The notes under the pieces: model-generated
Told to the model about the DNA's origin: nothing
Database searches by the model: none
What the model saw: only the letters and a program-made list of their open reading frames with translations
In this document: piece after piece, positions 1-6,485 of the stretch
Layout of the letters: each line of letters begins with the position of its first letter
How positions within the stretch are numbered: the stretch's first letter is position 1
NCBI GenBank assembly: GCA_937139405.1
Contig: CAKZPV010000035.1
Coordinates: forward strand, 1-42,834
From: an uncultured Nitrospirota bacterium
GTDB lineage: Bacteria; Nitrospirota; Nitrospiria; Nitrospirales; UBA8639
DNA: 42,834 bases
Direction: 5' to 3'
Translations under genes and position numbers: made by a program

Positions 1-77
1 GATTGTCCCCGAGATTGGCCCAGAGATTGTCCCCGAGATTGGCCCAGAGATTGGCCCCGAGATTGTCCCCGAGATTG
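1..77. other. 77-bp terminal redundancy (assembly overlap of a circular genome)
   Basis: Bases 1-77 are identical to bases 42758-42834. I tested longer prefix/suffix matches in steps of the 12-bp repeat and found none, so 77 is the maximal terminal overlap. Seventy-seven is a common de Bruijn k-mer length, so this looks like the overlap of a circular contig rather than a biological terminal repeat. Removing one copy also restores one reading frame across the join. Because the break lies in a tandem repeat, the true repeat length could be longer than assembled. Confidence 0.85.
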
Positions 78-190
78 GCCCAGAGATTGTCCCCGAGATT
101 GGCCCAGAGATTGGCCCCGAGATTGTCCCTGAGATTGTCCCTGAGATTGGCCCTGAGATTGTCCCTGAGATTGTCCCCGAGATTGGCCTT
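1..190 (-). repeat. 12-bp tandem repeat, left part
   Basis: About 16 units of a 12-bp sequence of the type GAGATTGKCCCN. Read on the minus strand each unit encodes four residues of the form (D/A)-N-L-(G/W/R). The array continues at 42665-42834. Units differ only at a few positions, which change D to A and G to W or R, so the reading frame is always kept. It lies wholly inside the DUF6745-type gene. Confidence 0.95.
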
Positions 191-424
191 TGGCAATTCT
201 CCAAATTTCTGCAAAAAGTTTATTGCCATAATGCACTGCCAAGGACTTTGAAAATGCATTATCATCGGCTGTTCAAGGCCACCTGCTGCATATAAATTAC
301 TGATAGCTTTATCTGCTTTTGCCTTTTCAATGGATTTTGTTGACAATCCAACCTTTAGCCATTCATCACGGAAAACAGGTAAGTAGGCTTCCTGCTCTTT
401 AGTTAGTTCTTTAATTTTTTGCAT
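1..424 (-). CDS. DUF6745-type repeat protein, N-terminal part (gene spans the join)
   Basis: ATG at 424 on the minus strand opens a frame with no stop to base 1. It begins MQKIKELTKEQEAYLPVF, followed by about 80 non-repetitive residues and then the N-L tetrapeptide repeats. The protein continues at 42834 down to 42027; joined, and with the 77-bp overlap counted once, it is about 384 residues. The N-terminal part resembles DUF6745 proteins, whose function is unknown. It lies 17 bp downstream of the 442-987 gene in the leftward early operon. A 4-residue tandem repeat in the middle of the protein is the odd feature, and its length in nature may vary. Confidence 0.75.
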   Translation of the reverse strand, partial: MQKIKELTKEQEAYLPVFRDEWLKVGLSTKSIEKAKADKAISNLYAAGGLEQPMIMHFQSPWQCIMAINFLQKFGELPKANLGDNLRDNLRANLRDNLRDNLGANLWANLGDNLWANLGDNLGANLWANLGDNLWANLGDN

Positions 425-441
425 TTCATTTTCCTCTCTTG

Positions 442-987
442 CTATGCTGCAATACTATCTGCTTGTGAGTTGGCTGTGAGTTCATCAACAGAAATGCCAA
501 TCATTCCAGCGATGATTTCCAACACGTCAGATTTGGATTTTTGGAACCGACTGTTACCCATGGCTTTCATCTTTTGAGATTCAGCAATCCATTTAACGAC
601 GACTGAGCCCGACACTGACGCCAGGGTGTATCTTTCAACATCATCCCTATCCTCAATCATGAATGCCGCGCGTTGGGCGTCCTTTGGGCTGTCAAATACA
701 ACTCGCGTTTCATGCCTGTATCCGGCTTGGATAAGACAATGTTTGCGGAGTAACTCAGGGCCATCCTTGCCAGTGAACTGATTGGAATACTGTTCAGGTA
801 ATTGACTCCATCCCTCTGCAATCACGGTGAAGTAGTGACGGTGAGATTTACCAGAACGCTCTTTGTTTTCGCTGCACCAATATTCCTCACCAATGACCAG
901 ATTCTTGTCAGCAACCTTTGCCCAGAATTGATTTATCGGTGTGAATGCTTCTCCATCCCAGCGCATATGGATTCTTGGAAACGCCAT
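442..987 (-). CDS. conserved phage protein of the recombination operon
   Basis: 181 residues starting MAFPRIHMRWDGEAF. I recognise the overall pattern (IHMRWDGE, then SHRHYF, WSQLPE, LRKHCLIQAGY and KSQ-like motifs) as a conserved phage protein often next to RecT/Bet genes, but I know no proven function. There is no transmembrane segment. Its ATG overlaps the stop of bet by one base (TAATG), so translation is probably coupled. A role as a recombination accessory factor is inferred only from position. Confidence 0.7.
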   Translation of the reverse strand: MAFPRIHMRWDGEAFTPINQFWAKVADKNLVIGEEYWCSENKERSGKSHRHYFTVIAEGWSQLPEQYSNQFTGKDGPELLRKHCLIQAGYRHETRVVFDSPKDAQRAAFMIEDRDDVERYTLASVSGSVVVKWIAESQKMKAMGNSRFQKSKSDVLEIIAGMIGISVDELTANSQADSIAA

Positions 988-1817
988 TATCCAGCCACCA
1001 ATGTATTCGGCTCGACACGTTGCAAAGCAGTATCATATAGAGCGTTGAATAGATCTTTGTCGGCAGGTTCGAAACCATCCAAATGGTGTTGAAATTCTTC
1101 CCATGCCTTTTCAACATCCTCACCAGTTTTTGAATTGTTGAACCATGTTTCAGCGTCTTCAAGAATATCGTCTGGTGATTGAATTATTTTGTTATTTATT
1201 GGTTGGCTTTCTTCTTCATGCTGAATAACGGATGGTGGCGGGGGAGGCGTCAACTCCTGATCTGTCGCTGAAACGTCTTTCATTTCGGCAATTTTTGCAC
1301 CTTCGTCTTCATCGTAAATGCCAGAGAACCCAAAAGCATATCTTGCAGCCTGGATCATCGCCTTATGACGCAACATTCGGTGTTCCATTTTCCAAGGATC
1401 AGTGCTTCGCTTGCATTCTGTTAGGTACTCAGTGACCTCAACAGGATAATTACGATCTTTGCGATGCATTTTGCATGTGCATGAAACCAACTTTTTGTCG
1501 CTGTCATGCTCCCATTCGAATGTAAAGCCATCTGCCTTTGGGTGTGAATTAACGAGGTTAACCCAGCCGTCTATGCTGACTATCGGCACTATGCCGCCAC
1601 CTCTTGCCGGGAACGCATAGATTTCCTTGACGATTGGGTTCAGTCCGTATTCATTGGCAACCAGCATCAACGCGCCAAACTGTTCATTGGTGTGCTTTGC
1701 TGGCATTACAGTGGTGCGGACAGTTTGCTCGAAAGCTTTTGGGTCCATTCCTGCCTTGGTTGCCATTGTGGTTATCAATGACTGCTTTTCTTGTGGAATT
1801 GTTGCTACTTCGCCCAT
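987..1817 (-). CDS. bet: phage recombination protein Bet (RecT family single-strand annealing protein)
   Basis: 276 residues. The N-terminal 180 residues match the Bet/RecT family: LMLVANEYGLNPIVKEIYAF, a PIVSIDGW core, CTCKMHRKDR and a MLRHKAMIQAARYAFGFSGI segment. Such proteins coat single-stranded DNA and anneal complementary strands during phage recombination and genome circularisation. The C-terminal 80 residues are acidic and low in complexity and probably contact other proteins. Family members usually sit beside a 5'-3' exonuclease (Exo or YqaJ type). I see none here, so the partner nuclease is either unrecognised or supplied by the host. Confidence 0.9.
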   Translation of the reverse strand: MGEVATIPQEKQSLITTMATKAGMDPKAFEQTVRTTVMPAKHTNEQFGALMLVANEYGLNPIVKEIYAFPARGGGIVPIVSIDGWVNLVNSHPKADGFTFEWEHDSDKKLVSCTCKMHRKDRNYPVEVTEYLTECKRSTDPWKMEHRMLRHKAMIQAARYAFGFSGIYDEDEGAKIAEMKDVSATDQELTPPPPPSVIQHEEESQPINNKIIQSPDDILEDAETWFNNSKTGEDVEKAWEEFQHHLDGFEPADKDLFNALYDTALQRVEPNTLVAG

Positions 1818-1819
1818 GA

Positions 1820-2791
1820 TTATCTCGCTCTTTTCTCTGATTTGATTTCCATGCCGGGTAATTCGTGATCACCCTTTGCCGCCCGGTTCGCCAATGACTG
1901 GACAACCGTTTTGATTTCTTCCCGATCCTTCAAGGCTTCCAGCAATTTGTCATAGTCGGTGATTTCTCCCCACTTAACGGTGACAAGTGAAACCTTGCTG
2001 CCGGTGCGGCCAGCTTGGGCATTGCGCTCTTTTGCCTCGCGCTCTATGGCTTTTTGTTCTTCGGCTAGTTCTTTGGCGCGCTCTGCGTCTTCTTCTGTTT
2101 TGGCTTCGGCAGCGGCTTTTTCAGCTTCTATGCGCTTGGCATCGGCGTCTGCCTGTGCCTTACGCTGGCGTTCGCGTTCAATCTCTGCCTGCTTACGTAA
2201 CCAGTCATCCAAGTGACGTTTGAGACGTGTTGAAAGGTCTTTGGCATCGTCGCGAATAGGGCTCCACTTCACGTCAACTGCTTTGCCTTCATCAATTGAA
2301 GGTTGCTTTTCGACCTTGCGGAAGTTGTCGGCTTTCTTGGCAATTTCAGAAAGTTTTTTCGACCAGGACGCGGCTTTATCTGCTGCCTCCTGTGTATCAA
2401 CTGGCGTGTTTAAAAACTGCTCTGCCAGTTCCTTGTCGCCTTCCAATTCCATCGCAAGGGCATCGTGCGGGTCTTCTGGGAGATTATGTCCAACAGTCGC
2501 AATATCATCCGGCCATTCGCCTGAATTGAAAGCGTCAAGATATGCCTCATAGGTGATTGGACTTTCACAGATGTATGTCCATTCGTCTGATGCATCGACC
2601 TGATTTGAATTTTCCTTGAAGCCTTTAAGCGCGATGATTTCGCCATCTTTTTCCCAGATTGCTACTGGATAATCAGGACCGTATTTGTTACGCTTGCGAT
2701 AGTATCCACATTGGGGATCGCCATCATGTACAGGGCCAAAATTGCCTTTGATTGCGTTTTCCCAATAGGTATGCGTGTGTGGTGCGTTCAT
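1820..2791 (-). CDS. conserved phage protein with long coiled coil
   Basis: 323 residues. Residues about 1-100 form a hydrophilic globular part (PDYPVAIWEKDGEIIALKGF). Residues about 190-265 are a charged K/E/A-rich coiled coil, and the C-terminus holds an LVTVKWGEITDYDKLLEALKDREEI segment. Proteins of this layout occur next to RecT genes in phages of alphaproteobacteria and carry no assigned activity. The stop lies two bases before the bet start codon, so the two are probably translated together. Function unknown; a recombination accessory role is a guess from context. Confidence 0.75.
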   Translation of the reverse strand: MNAPHTHTYWENAIKGNFGPVHDGDPQCGYYRKRNKYGPDYPVAIWEKDGEIIALKGFKENSNQVDASDEWTYICESPITYEAYLDAFNSGEWPDDIATVGHNLPEDPHDALAMELEGDKELAEQFLNTPVDTQEAADKAASWSKKLSEIAKKADNFRKVEKQPSIDEGKAVDVKWSPIRDDAKDLSTRLKRHLDDWLRKQAEIERERQRKAQADADAKRIEAEKAAAEAKTEEDAERAKELAEEQKAIEREAKERNAQAGRTGSKVSLVTVKWGEITDYDKLLEALKDREEIKTVVQSLANRAAKGDHELPGMEIKSEKRAR

Positions 2792-2794
2792 GGT

Positions 2795-2914
2795 TCAAAC
2801 TCCCTGTAACATGTCTGCAAAAAGCAGAATTGCGCCGATGAATAGTGATAGTGAAGCCAAGGACATAAGGTCTTTGAAAATGCCCTGGCTTAGGTTTTCG
2901 GTGATCCGGTTCAT
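2795..2914 (-). CDS. small membrane protein, 39 residues
   Basis: The frame starts at ATG 2914 and reads MNRITENLSQGIFKDLMSLA followed by a hydrophobic stretch (LSLFIGAILLFADM) that fits one membrane helix. Its ATG overlaps the stop of the 2911-3261 gene in an ATGA arrangement, and it ends three bases before the next gene, as expected in this tightly packed operon. Single-helix proteins in early operons sometimes act in superinfection exclusion, but nothing here proves it. Confidence 0.6.
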   Translation of the reverse strand: MNRITENLSQGIFKDLMSLASLSLFIGAILLFADMLQGV

Positions 2915-3261
2915 GATTTAGCCTTTGCACGGGTGAGGGCAGCGGTTGCTCTTTCTAAGGCAGACGTTAAAGCGCGAATTTTGTCACGATATTTGTAATG
3001 TGAATTACAAGCCTCAACGATGAATTTTGCATCGTGCTTGCTTAGGATTCCTGATAAGTTAAACCCGCATCCCCCAGTGTCGGGAGCGTGTTCCGAAAGA
3101 ACCCTATGATAGCTTCCTATGCCACCCTTAATTTCAAAGTAGGGGTTTCCAAAATCACTGTCTGGCGTATGGACTTGAGTTAGCTTGAAAGGTAGTGGAG
3201 TGTGCTTGATAGTGTCCATCTGCTCTTGTGGCGGGTTCATTGGGTCTGGTGAATGTGACAT
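2911..3261 (-). CDS. hypothetical early protein, 116 residues
   Basis: I take ATG 3261 (MSHSPDPMNPP) as the start, not the longer 136-residue frame. It overlaps the upstream stop as TAATG and has the sequence AGGAGG seven bases ahead, supplied by the end of the upstream gene. The protein has a central GGIGSYHRVLSEHAPDTGGCGFN section and an alanine/lysine-rich C-terminal helix. The middle resembles small phage proteins that describe an HDAKFIVEACNSH motif at the C-terminal side; function unknown. Confidence 0.65.
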   Translation of the reverse strand: MSHSPDPMNPPQEQMDTIKHTPLPFKLTQVHTPDSDFGNPYFEIKGGIGSYHRVLSEHAPDTGGCGFNLSGILSKHDAKFIVEACNSHYKYRDKIRALTSALERATAALTRAKAKS

Positions 3262-3281
3262 TATGCTGCCTCCTGCTTTAC
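3261..3281 (-). repeat. 21-bp direct repeat, copy A (partner at 4150-4170)
   Basis: Bases 3261-3281 and 4150-4170 are identical; flanking bases differ on both sides. On the minus strand each copy encodes the C-terminal residues VKQEAA plus stop and contains AGGAGG placed to serve the next gene. The two copies bracket the alanine-repeat gene. Confidence 0.9.
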
Positions 3282-4148
3282 TGGCAGAGGCCAGTCTTCG
3301 GGTTCTTTTTCTGACAACCATTGAATCAGACGATTGAATTGCCAGTCTTCTTCATCATCCCTAGCAGCATCCCTAGCAGCAGCCGAAGCAGCATCCCAAG
3401 CAGCATCCCTAGCAGCAGCCCAAGCAGCATCCCAAGCAGCATCCCTAGCAGCAGCCGAAGCAGCATCCCAAGCAGCATCCCTAGCAGCAGCCCAAGCAGC
3501 ATCCCTAGCAGCATCCCTAGCAGCAGCCCAAGCAGCAGCCGAAGCAGCAGCCGAAGCAGCAGCCGAAGCAGCATCCCTAGCAGCATCCCTAGCAGCATCC
3601 CTAGCAGCATCCCTAGCAGCAGCCGAAGCAGCATCCCAAGCAGCATCCCTAGCAGCAGCCCTAGCAGCAGCCCAAGCAGCAGCCCTAGCAGCATCCCTAG
3701 CAGCAGCCCAAGCAGCAGCCGAAGCAGCAGCCGAAGCAGCAGCCCAAGCAGCATCCCTAGCAGCAGCCGAAGCAGCATCCCTAGCAGCAGCCCAAGCAGC
3801 ATCCCTAGCAGCAGCCGAAATCTCGCCACGAGCGTATTGCCGTGCTGCTATTATTGTTTTTCTTGGCGCATCAGAATCGCCGGTCTTTTCGTATATATGA
3901 ATAACTCGCGCAGCACAGTCAGCCATCCATAACCGTAACCGTCTTTCAATATCTTCATTATTTCTCGCCAGTGCGGACGCCACCCAAACTAAATTATCGA
4001 ATGTAATTCCAGCATCTTTCGCACTGGCGGCACCTATCTTGTTGCCGTTCCATTTTTTTTTGCCGCCTAATTTGCGAACAACTTTTTTGAAATCATCTTC
4101 GCAGGGTGAAAGTGCTTTTACTTCGTCGTATGTGAGTGCAATAGTCAT
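3261..4148 (-). CDS. alanine-rich tandem-repeat protein (putative immunity-protein-like)
   Basis: 295 residues. The N-terminal 100 residues are ordinary (MTIALTYDEVKALSP, then a YARGEISAAA join). Residues about 110-265 are 38 repeats of four residues of the type AARD / AAWA / AASA, and a short unique C-terminus ends in VKQEAA. Proteins with an ARQYARGEIS stretch followed by A-rich repeats are often annotated as putative immunity proteins (Imm5-like), a name with little experimental support. The repeat should form a long alanine-rich helix. The gene is flanked by 21-bp direct repeats that carry the ribosome site of the following gene. Confidence 0.7.
   Translation of the reverse strand: MTIALTYDEVKALSPCEDDFKKVVRKLGGKKKWNGNKIGAASAKDAGITFDNLVWVASALARNNEDIERRLRLWMADCAARVIHIYEKTGDSDAPRKTIIAARQYARGEISAAARDAAWAAARDAASAAARDAAWAAASAAASAAAWAAARDAARAAAWAAARAAARDAAWDAASAAARDAARDAARDAARDAASAAASAAASAAAWAAARDAARDAAWAAARDAAWDAASAAARDAAWDAAWAAARDAAWDAASAAARDAARDDEEDWQFNRLIQWLSEKEPEDWPLPVKQEAA
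3359..3814 (-). repeat. 38 tandem copies of a 12-bp unit
   Basis: Exactly 38 units of the form CC(CT/GA/CA)AGCAGCA(T/G) are consecutive without any indel. Only bases 3-4 and 12 of the unit vary, giving at most six unit types, which on the minus strand change D, S or W and A. All units keep frame. The lack of indels and near-perfect identity suggest recent expansion by slippage or unequal recombination. Confidence 0.95.
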
Positions 4149-4149
4149 G

Positions 4150-4170
4150 TTATGCTGCCTCCTGCTTTAC
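4150..4170 (-). repeat. 21-bp direct repeat, copy B (partner at 3261-3281)
   Basis: Identical to 3261-3281. It forms the end of the 4150-4485 gene and supplies the ribosome-binding site for the alanine-repeat gene that starts at 4148. Confidence 0.9.
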
Positions 4171-4485
4171 GAGTTGTGATTTGGTAAGGCGGTGTTCAGC
4201 GTTAGGATCCATGCAAGACACCAATTCGCCTTCAATCGCTTGCTCACACAAATGAACATTGCGGCTCTTGGCCCATGCTTCAGCTGCATCACAAAGGATT
4301 TTACAATCCGGGCAATCGTCAATACGTGACCACTTGCCATCATCACCAAGGATATGAACGCGCTCAACTTCCACAAAGTCACTGCGATAGTCGTATTCGA
4401 CCTCGATCTTCATTGTTGTGTAAATCAAGACCTCAGCGCCGTTTACGCTGGTAATGAATTCATCATTTTGGATTGTGGTTTGCAT
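4150..4485 (-). CDS. first gene of the leftward early operon, unknown function, 111 residues
   Basis: I choose ATG 4485 (MQTTIQNDEFITSVNG) because AGGAGAA lies just upstream and the predicted PL start point near 4504 leaves a short leader; the longer 129-residue frame would begin upstream of transcription. The protein is acidic, with a CPDCKILC cysteine cluster around residue 60 that could bind a metal. It ends with LVKQEAA, the same ending as its neighbour. As the first gene after PL it holds the place of lambda N, but I see no arginine-rich N-like region, so an antitermination role is not supported. Confidence 0.7.
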   Translation of the reverse strand: MQTTIQNDEFITSVNGAEVLIYTTMKIEVEYDYRSDFVEVERVHILGDDGKWSRIDDCPDCKILCDAAEAWAKSRNVHLCEQAIEGELVSCMDPNAEHRLTKSQLVKQEAA

Positions 4486-4503
4486 TGCTGTTCTCCTGTT
4501 TGG

Positions 4504-4561
4504 TAGGAGTAACGTAATGGGCATTAACACATTAGTCAACTAAATAATGGGCATTAACACA
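4504..4561 (-). promoter_or_regulatory. PL promoter with operators OL1 and OL2
   Basis: On the minus strand TTGACT (4539-4534), a 17-bp spacer and TACGTT (4516-4511) make a promoter starting near 4504. Two copies of TGTGTTAATGCCCATTA lie at 4515-4531 (in the spacer) and 4545-4561 (upstream of -35), 30 bp apart. The same motif with one changed base occurs twice at OR in the same geometry, which identifies these as repressor/Cro operators of the leftward early operon. Confidence 0.85.
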
Positions 4562-4602
4562 TTTATTTTTTGCAGGCATGTGTAGGCAGAATGGAATCAG
4601 GC

Positions 4603-4629
4603 AAAAAAATACCCCGCACAATGGCGGGG
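4603..4629 (-). terminator. intrinsic terminator of the repressor gene
   Basis: On the minus strand CCCCGC (4629-4624), a 6-base loop and GCGGGG (4617-4612) are followed by TATTTTTTT. It lies 30 bp after the repressor stop and 40 bp before PL, so it should isolate PL from repressor transcripts. Confidence 0.9.
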
Positions 4630-4658
4630 CGTTGACTGTCTGGCTTGATTTATTTGAG

Positions 4659-5315
4659 TTAGACTTTCTCTACAACCCCAACAAAATAGCGCACTCGACC
4701 TTTTATGCTTATCTCGTCGCCATCATCGCCATTGATTTGAATTGGCAGTTGATGGTTAGGATCATTCGACTCCGGCATAAGCAGGTTGCGGCCCTCACTG
4801 TCTTGGAACAATCGCTTTACGGTTGTCTCATAAAGACCATCCGATCTGATGCGCTCAACAATGTACAGATTGCCAGGAGTAGGCGCTTCGCCAGTCTCCC
4901 ACACATCATCATAAATAAAGATCGTTCCTTCAGGAAAGCTTTTATTCATTGATGTGCCGCGAGATTGGGCGGCATGTAGTGTAATGCCTTTCATAGTGTC
5001 AGGGATAGAAATATCAAACCAAGCTTCCTCCGGCCATATTGCCGACTCTTCCCAAGCCCCCGCCTGGACGTGACCTTTTACCTGTAGAGTTCTTGTCCCT
5101 TCGTTCATAGCGTGAACCCCAAACATTACCGAAGGGTTAATATCCAGCACTTCGCATATTTTGGTAAATTTTTCCAAGGTTGGGGTGCGCTCACGCGCAA
5201 GCATGTCTCTGACGAATGTTTCCCCTAAGCCTGCCTTTAAAGAGGCCTGCTTCATATTTGTTTGCTTTTCTACGAGGGCTTCTCGTATCGCGGTTTTCCA
5301 TGCTGGTTCGCTCAT
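4659..5315 (-). CDS. cI: CI-like repressor (HTH plus S24 self-cleaving domain)
   Basis: 218 residues. An XRE-type helix-turn-helix spans residues about 18-62 (MKQASLKAGLGETFVRDMLA). The C-terminal half is an S24/LexA-type peptidase: cleavage site Ala85-Gly86 in VQAGAW, nucleophile Ser122 in GTSMNKSFPEG, and general base Lys167 in TTVKRLF. All parts needed for RecA-stimulated autocleavage are present, so the prophage should be inducible by DNA damage. It is transcribed away from cro, with operators between them. It should bind the 17-bp sites at OL and OR and keep both early operons silent. Confidence 0.92.
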   Translation of the reverse strand: MSEPAWKTAIREALVEKQTNMKQASLKAGLGETFVRDMLARERTPTLEKFTKICEVLDINPSVMFGVHAMNEGTRTLQVKGHVQAGAWEESAIWPEEAWFDISIPDTMKGITLHAAQSRGTSMNKSFPEGTIFIYDDVWETGEAPTPGNLYIVERIRSDGLYETTVKRLFQDSEGRNLLMPESNDPNHQLPIQINGDDGDEISIKGRVRYFVGVVEKV

Positions 5316-5351
5316 ACTAACCCAATATCAACAATTAGATACAAAATCGAT

Positions 5352-5409
5352 TGTGTTATTGCCCATTATTCTCTTGACAAGTGTGTTATTGCCCATTATT
5401 TGAAATGGT
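5352..5409 (+). promoter_or_regulatory. PR promoter with two operators
   Basis: TTGACA (5374-5379), a 17-bp spacer and TATTTG (5397-5402) make a strong rightward promoter. Two identical 19-bp copies of TGTGTTATTGCCCATTATT lie at 5352-5370 and 5382-5400, again 30 bp apart, one upstream of -35 and one across spacer and -10. The expected start point (5409-5410) is the cro start codon itself. The left copy lies between PR and the repressor gene and may also control the repressor promoter, which I could not place. Confidence 0.88.
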
Positions 5410-5619
5410 ATGACACAAGAACAAATCACAAAATCGATTGAGAGTTTTTGCAAATCGTCTGGAATGGCGTTGACGACTTTCGGCAACAAATCAGTGAATG
5501 ACACAAAATTATACGAACGATTGACAAGCGGCGGCTCTATTACTTTTAGGACCGCCGACAAAATCCTCGCATTCATTGATAAGCATTCTGAACCCCAATT
5601 GGATGGGGGGCAAAAATGA
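5410..5619 (+). CDS. cro: Cro-like DNA-binding protein
   Basis: 69 residues, divergent from the repressor with the OR operators between. The middle (SGMALTTFGNKSVNDTKLYERLTSGGSITFRTADKI) fits a small helix-turn-helix fold like those of Cro-type regulators, with no further domain. There is no Shine-Dalgarno sequence and PR should start at or one base before the ATG, so the message is probably leaderless. A second ATG at 5405, out of frame, opens only a two-codon frame. By position it should favour lytic growth by repressing the repressor promoter. Confidence 0.8.
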   Translation: MTQEQITKSIESFCKSSGMALTTFGNKSVNDTKLYERLTSGGSITFRTADKILAFIDKHSEPQLDGGQK

Positions 5620-6200
5620 CGACTGGTTATGTTTATTTCATTGAATGTCGAGACAGGGACAAAAAACCTGTTGCCATCAAAATTGGATATTCGGAAAACC
5701 CTGCCAGAAGGCTGACTAAGATATCTTCCGACAGTCTTTATGATTGTGAATTGTTGGGGGTTATCGCGGGGTCGCGAAAAGAAGAAAAGCAAATCCAATC
5801 TATATTCCAAAATGATGTAATTCGTCGTGAATGGTTTCAGGTTTCAGATCGTTTGCACCAGTATATTTCGGACAAGACCTTTCTGCCTGAGCCAGTAAAA
5901 AGGCGAATTGCCAGAATGAATCCTGAAAATCCAACAGAAGATTTCAGGTCTTTGATTTGGAGTTGGCCAACACTTGCAGACTTCGCTGATTGTATTGGTG
6001 TTTCTGTGGCTACTGCAGCACAGATGCGGTCAAGAAATTTAGTGAGTGCTCGTTATTTCCAGAAAATCGTAGTTGGTGCCAAGCAGCAAAATATTCCGGG
6101 TGTTGACCTCAGTGTTCTTGTTCAAATGCGCAATTCCACAGTGTCAAATACACTGCTGAGGACCCTCCGCTCCAAAGCCTCGCAAACAGCGGGGCAATAG
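5616..6200 (+). CDS. GIY-YIG-like (MUG113/T5orf172) nuclease domain fused to a carph-isopro-like DNA-binding domain
   Basis: 194 residues, ATGA overlap with cro. Residues about 4-90 match MUG113/T5orf172-type GIY-YIG domains: GYVYFIE, IKIGYSENPARRL and REWF, with the arginine and glutamate of the active site kept. Residues about 118-172 (LADFADCIGVSVATAAQMRS, then GVDLSVL) match the small HTH-like carph-isopro domain found in phage regulatory genes. It could be a site-specific nuclease or a regulator that reuses the fold. It is the second gene of the PR operon, a place usually held by regulators such as CII. Confidence 0.7.
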   Translation: MTTGYVYFIECRDRDKKPVAIKIGYSENPARRLTKISSDSLYDCELLGVIAGSRKEEKQIQSIFQNDVIRREWFQVSDRLHQYISDKTFLPEPVKRRIARMNPENPTEDFRSLIWSWPTLADFADCIGVSVATAAQMRSRNLVSARYFQKIVVGAKQQNIPGVDLSVLVQMRNSTVSNTLLRTLRSKASQTAGQ

Positions 6201-6203
6201 GTA

Positions 6204-6354
6204 TGAGCGCAGCCAGCATACGAGGTACATGCTTGACTGCGCTCTGGGGGCCACCTCTGCGGCGGGAGGTGGAATCTTTCGGCACTGGGTTTTTTGGGGT
6301 CCATCCAGTGCCATTACCCACGCGGCTTAATTCTCCTCCCTTTAGCCGCGTGGG
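6204..6354 (+). ncRNA. candidate structured RNA with four consecutive hairpins
   Basis: Four strong stems follow one another: 6205-6212 with 6237-6244 (GAGCGCAG/CTGCGCTC, with an inner AGCAT/ATGCT stem), 6251-6257 with 6266-6272 (CCACCTC/GAGGTGG), 6281-6288 with 6305-6312 (GGCACTGG/CCAGTGCC) and 6317-6327 with 6344-6354 (CCCACGCGGCT/AGCCGCGTGGG). The loop of the last stem contains CTCCTCCC, complementary to a ribosome-binding site. The stretch lies between two rightward genes. No T-run follows the last stem, so a plain terminator is unlikely. From 6355 to 6485 I see nothing else that I can support. Confidence 0.55.
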
Positions 6355-6485
6355 CTTTCAATACGTCCAATGCAATTTCACCGGCGTTGCGAAACTCCTG
6401 GCGGTAAATCCTTTCCGGTTTCTTCCTCGTGGGTTTGCGTCCTTCCATTCAATTTATTCCTTTGTTCAGTCTCTGAATACCGTAG

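Noticed and set aside
3-251. Plus-strand P-R-L repeat frame
   Set aside because: Antisense shadow of the DUF6745-type gene repeat.
3321-3932. Long serine/alanine-repeat frames on the plus strand and a second minus-strand frame
   Set aside because: Shadows of the 12-bp tandem repeat in other frames; the minus frame with the unique N-terminus and operon overlaps is the gene.
5328-5810. 160-residue minus-strand frame across OR and cro
   Set aside because: Covers operators and opposes cro and the following gene; no family pattern.
6204-6480. Group I intron linked to the GIY-YIG gene
   Set aside because: No split gene around it and no intron core could be recognised; the flanking genes are complete.
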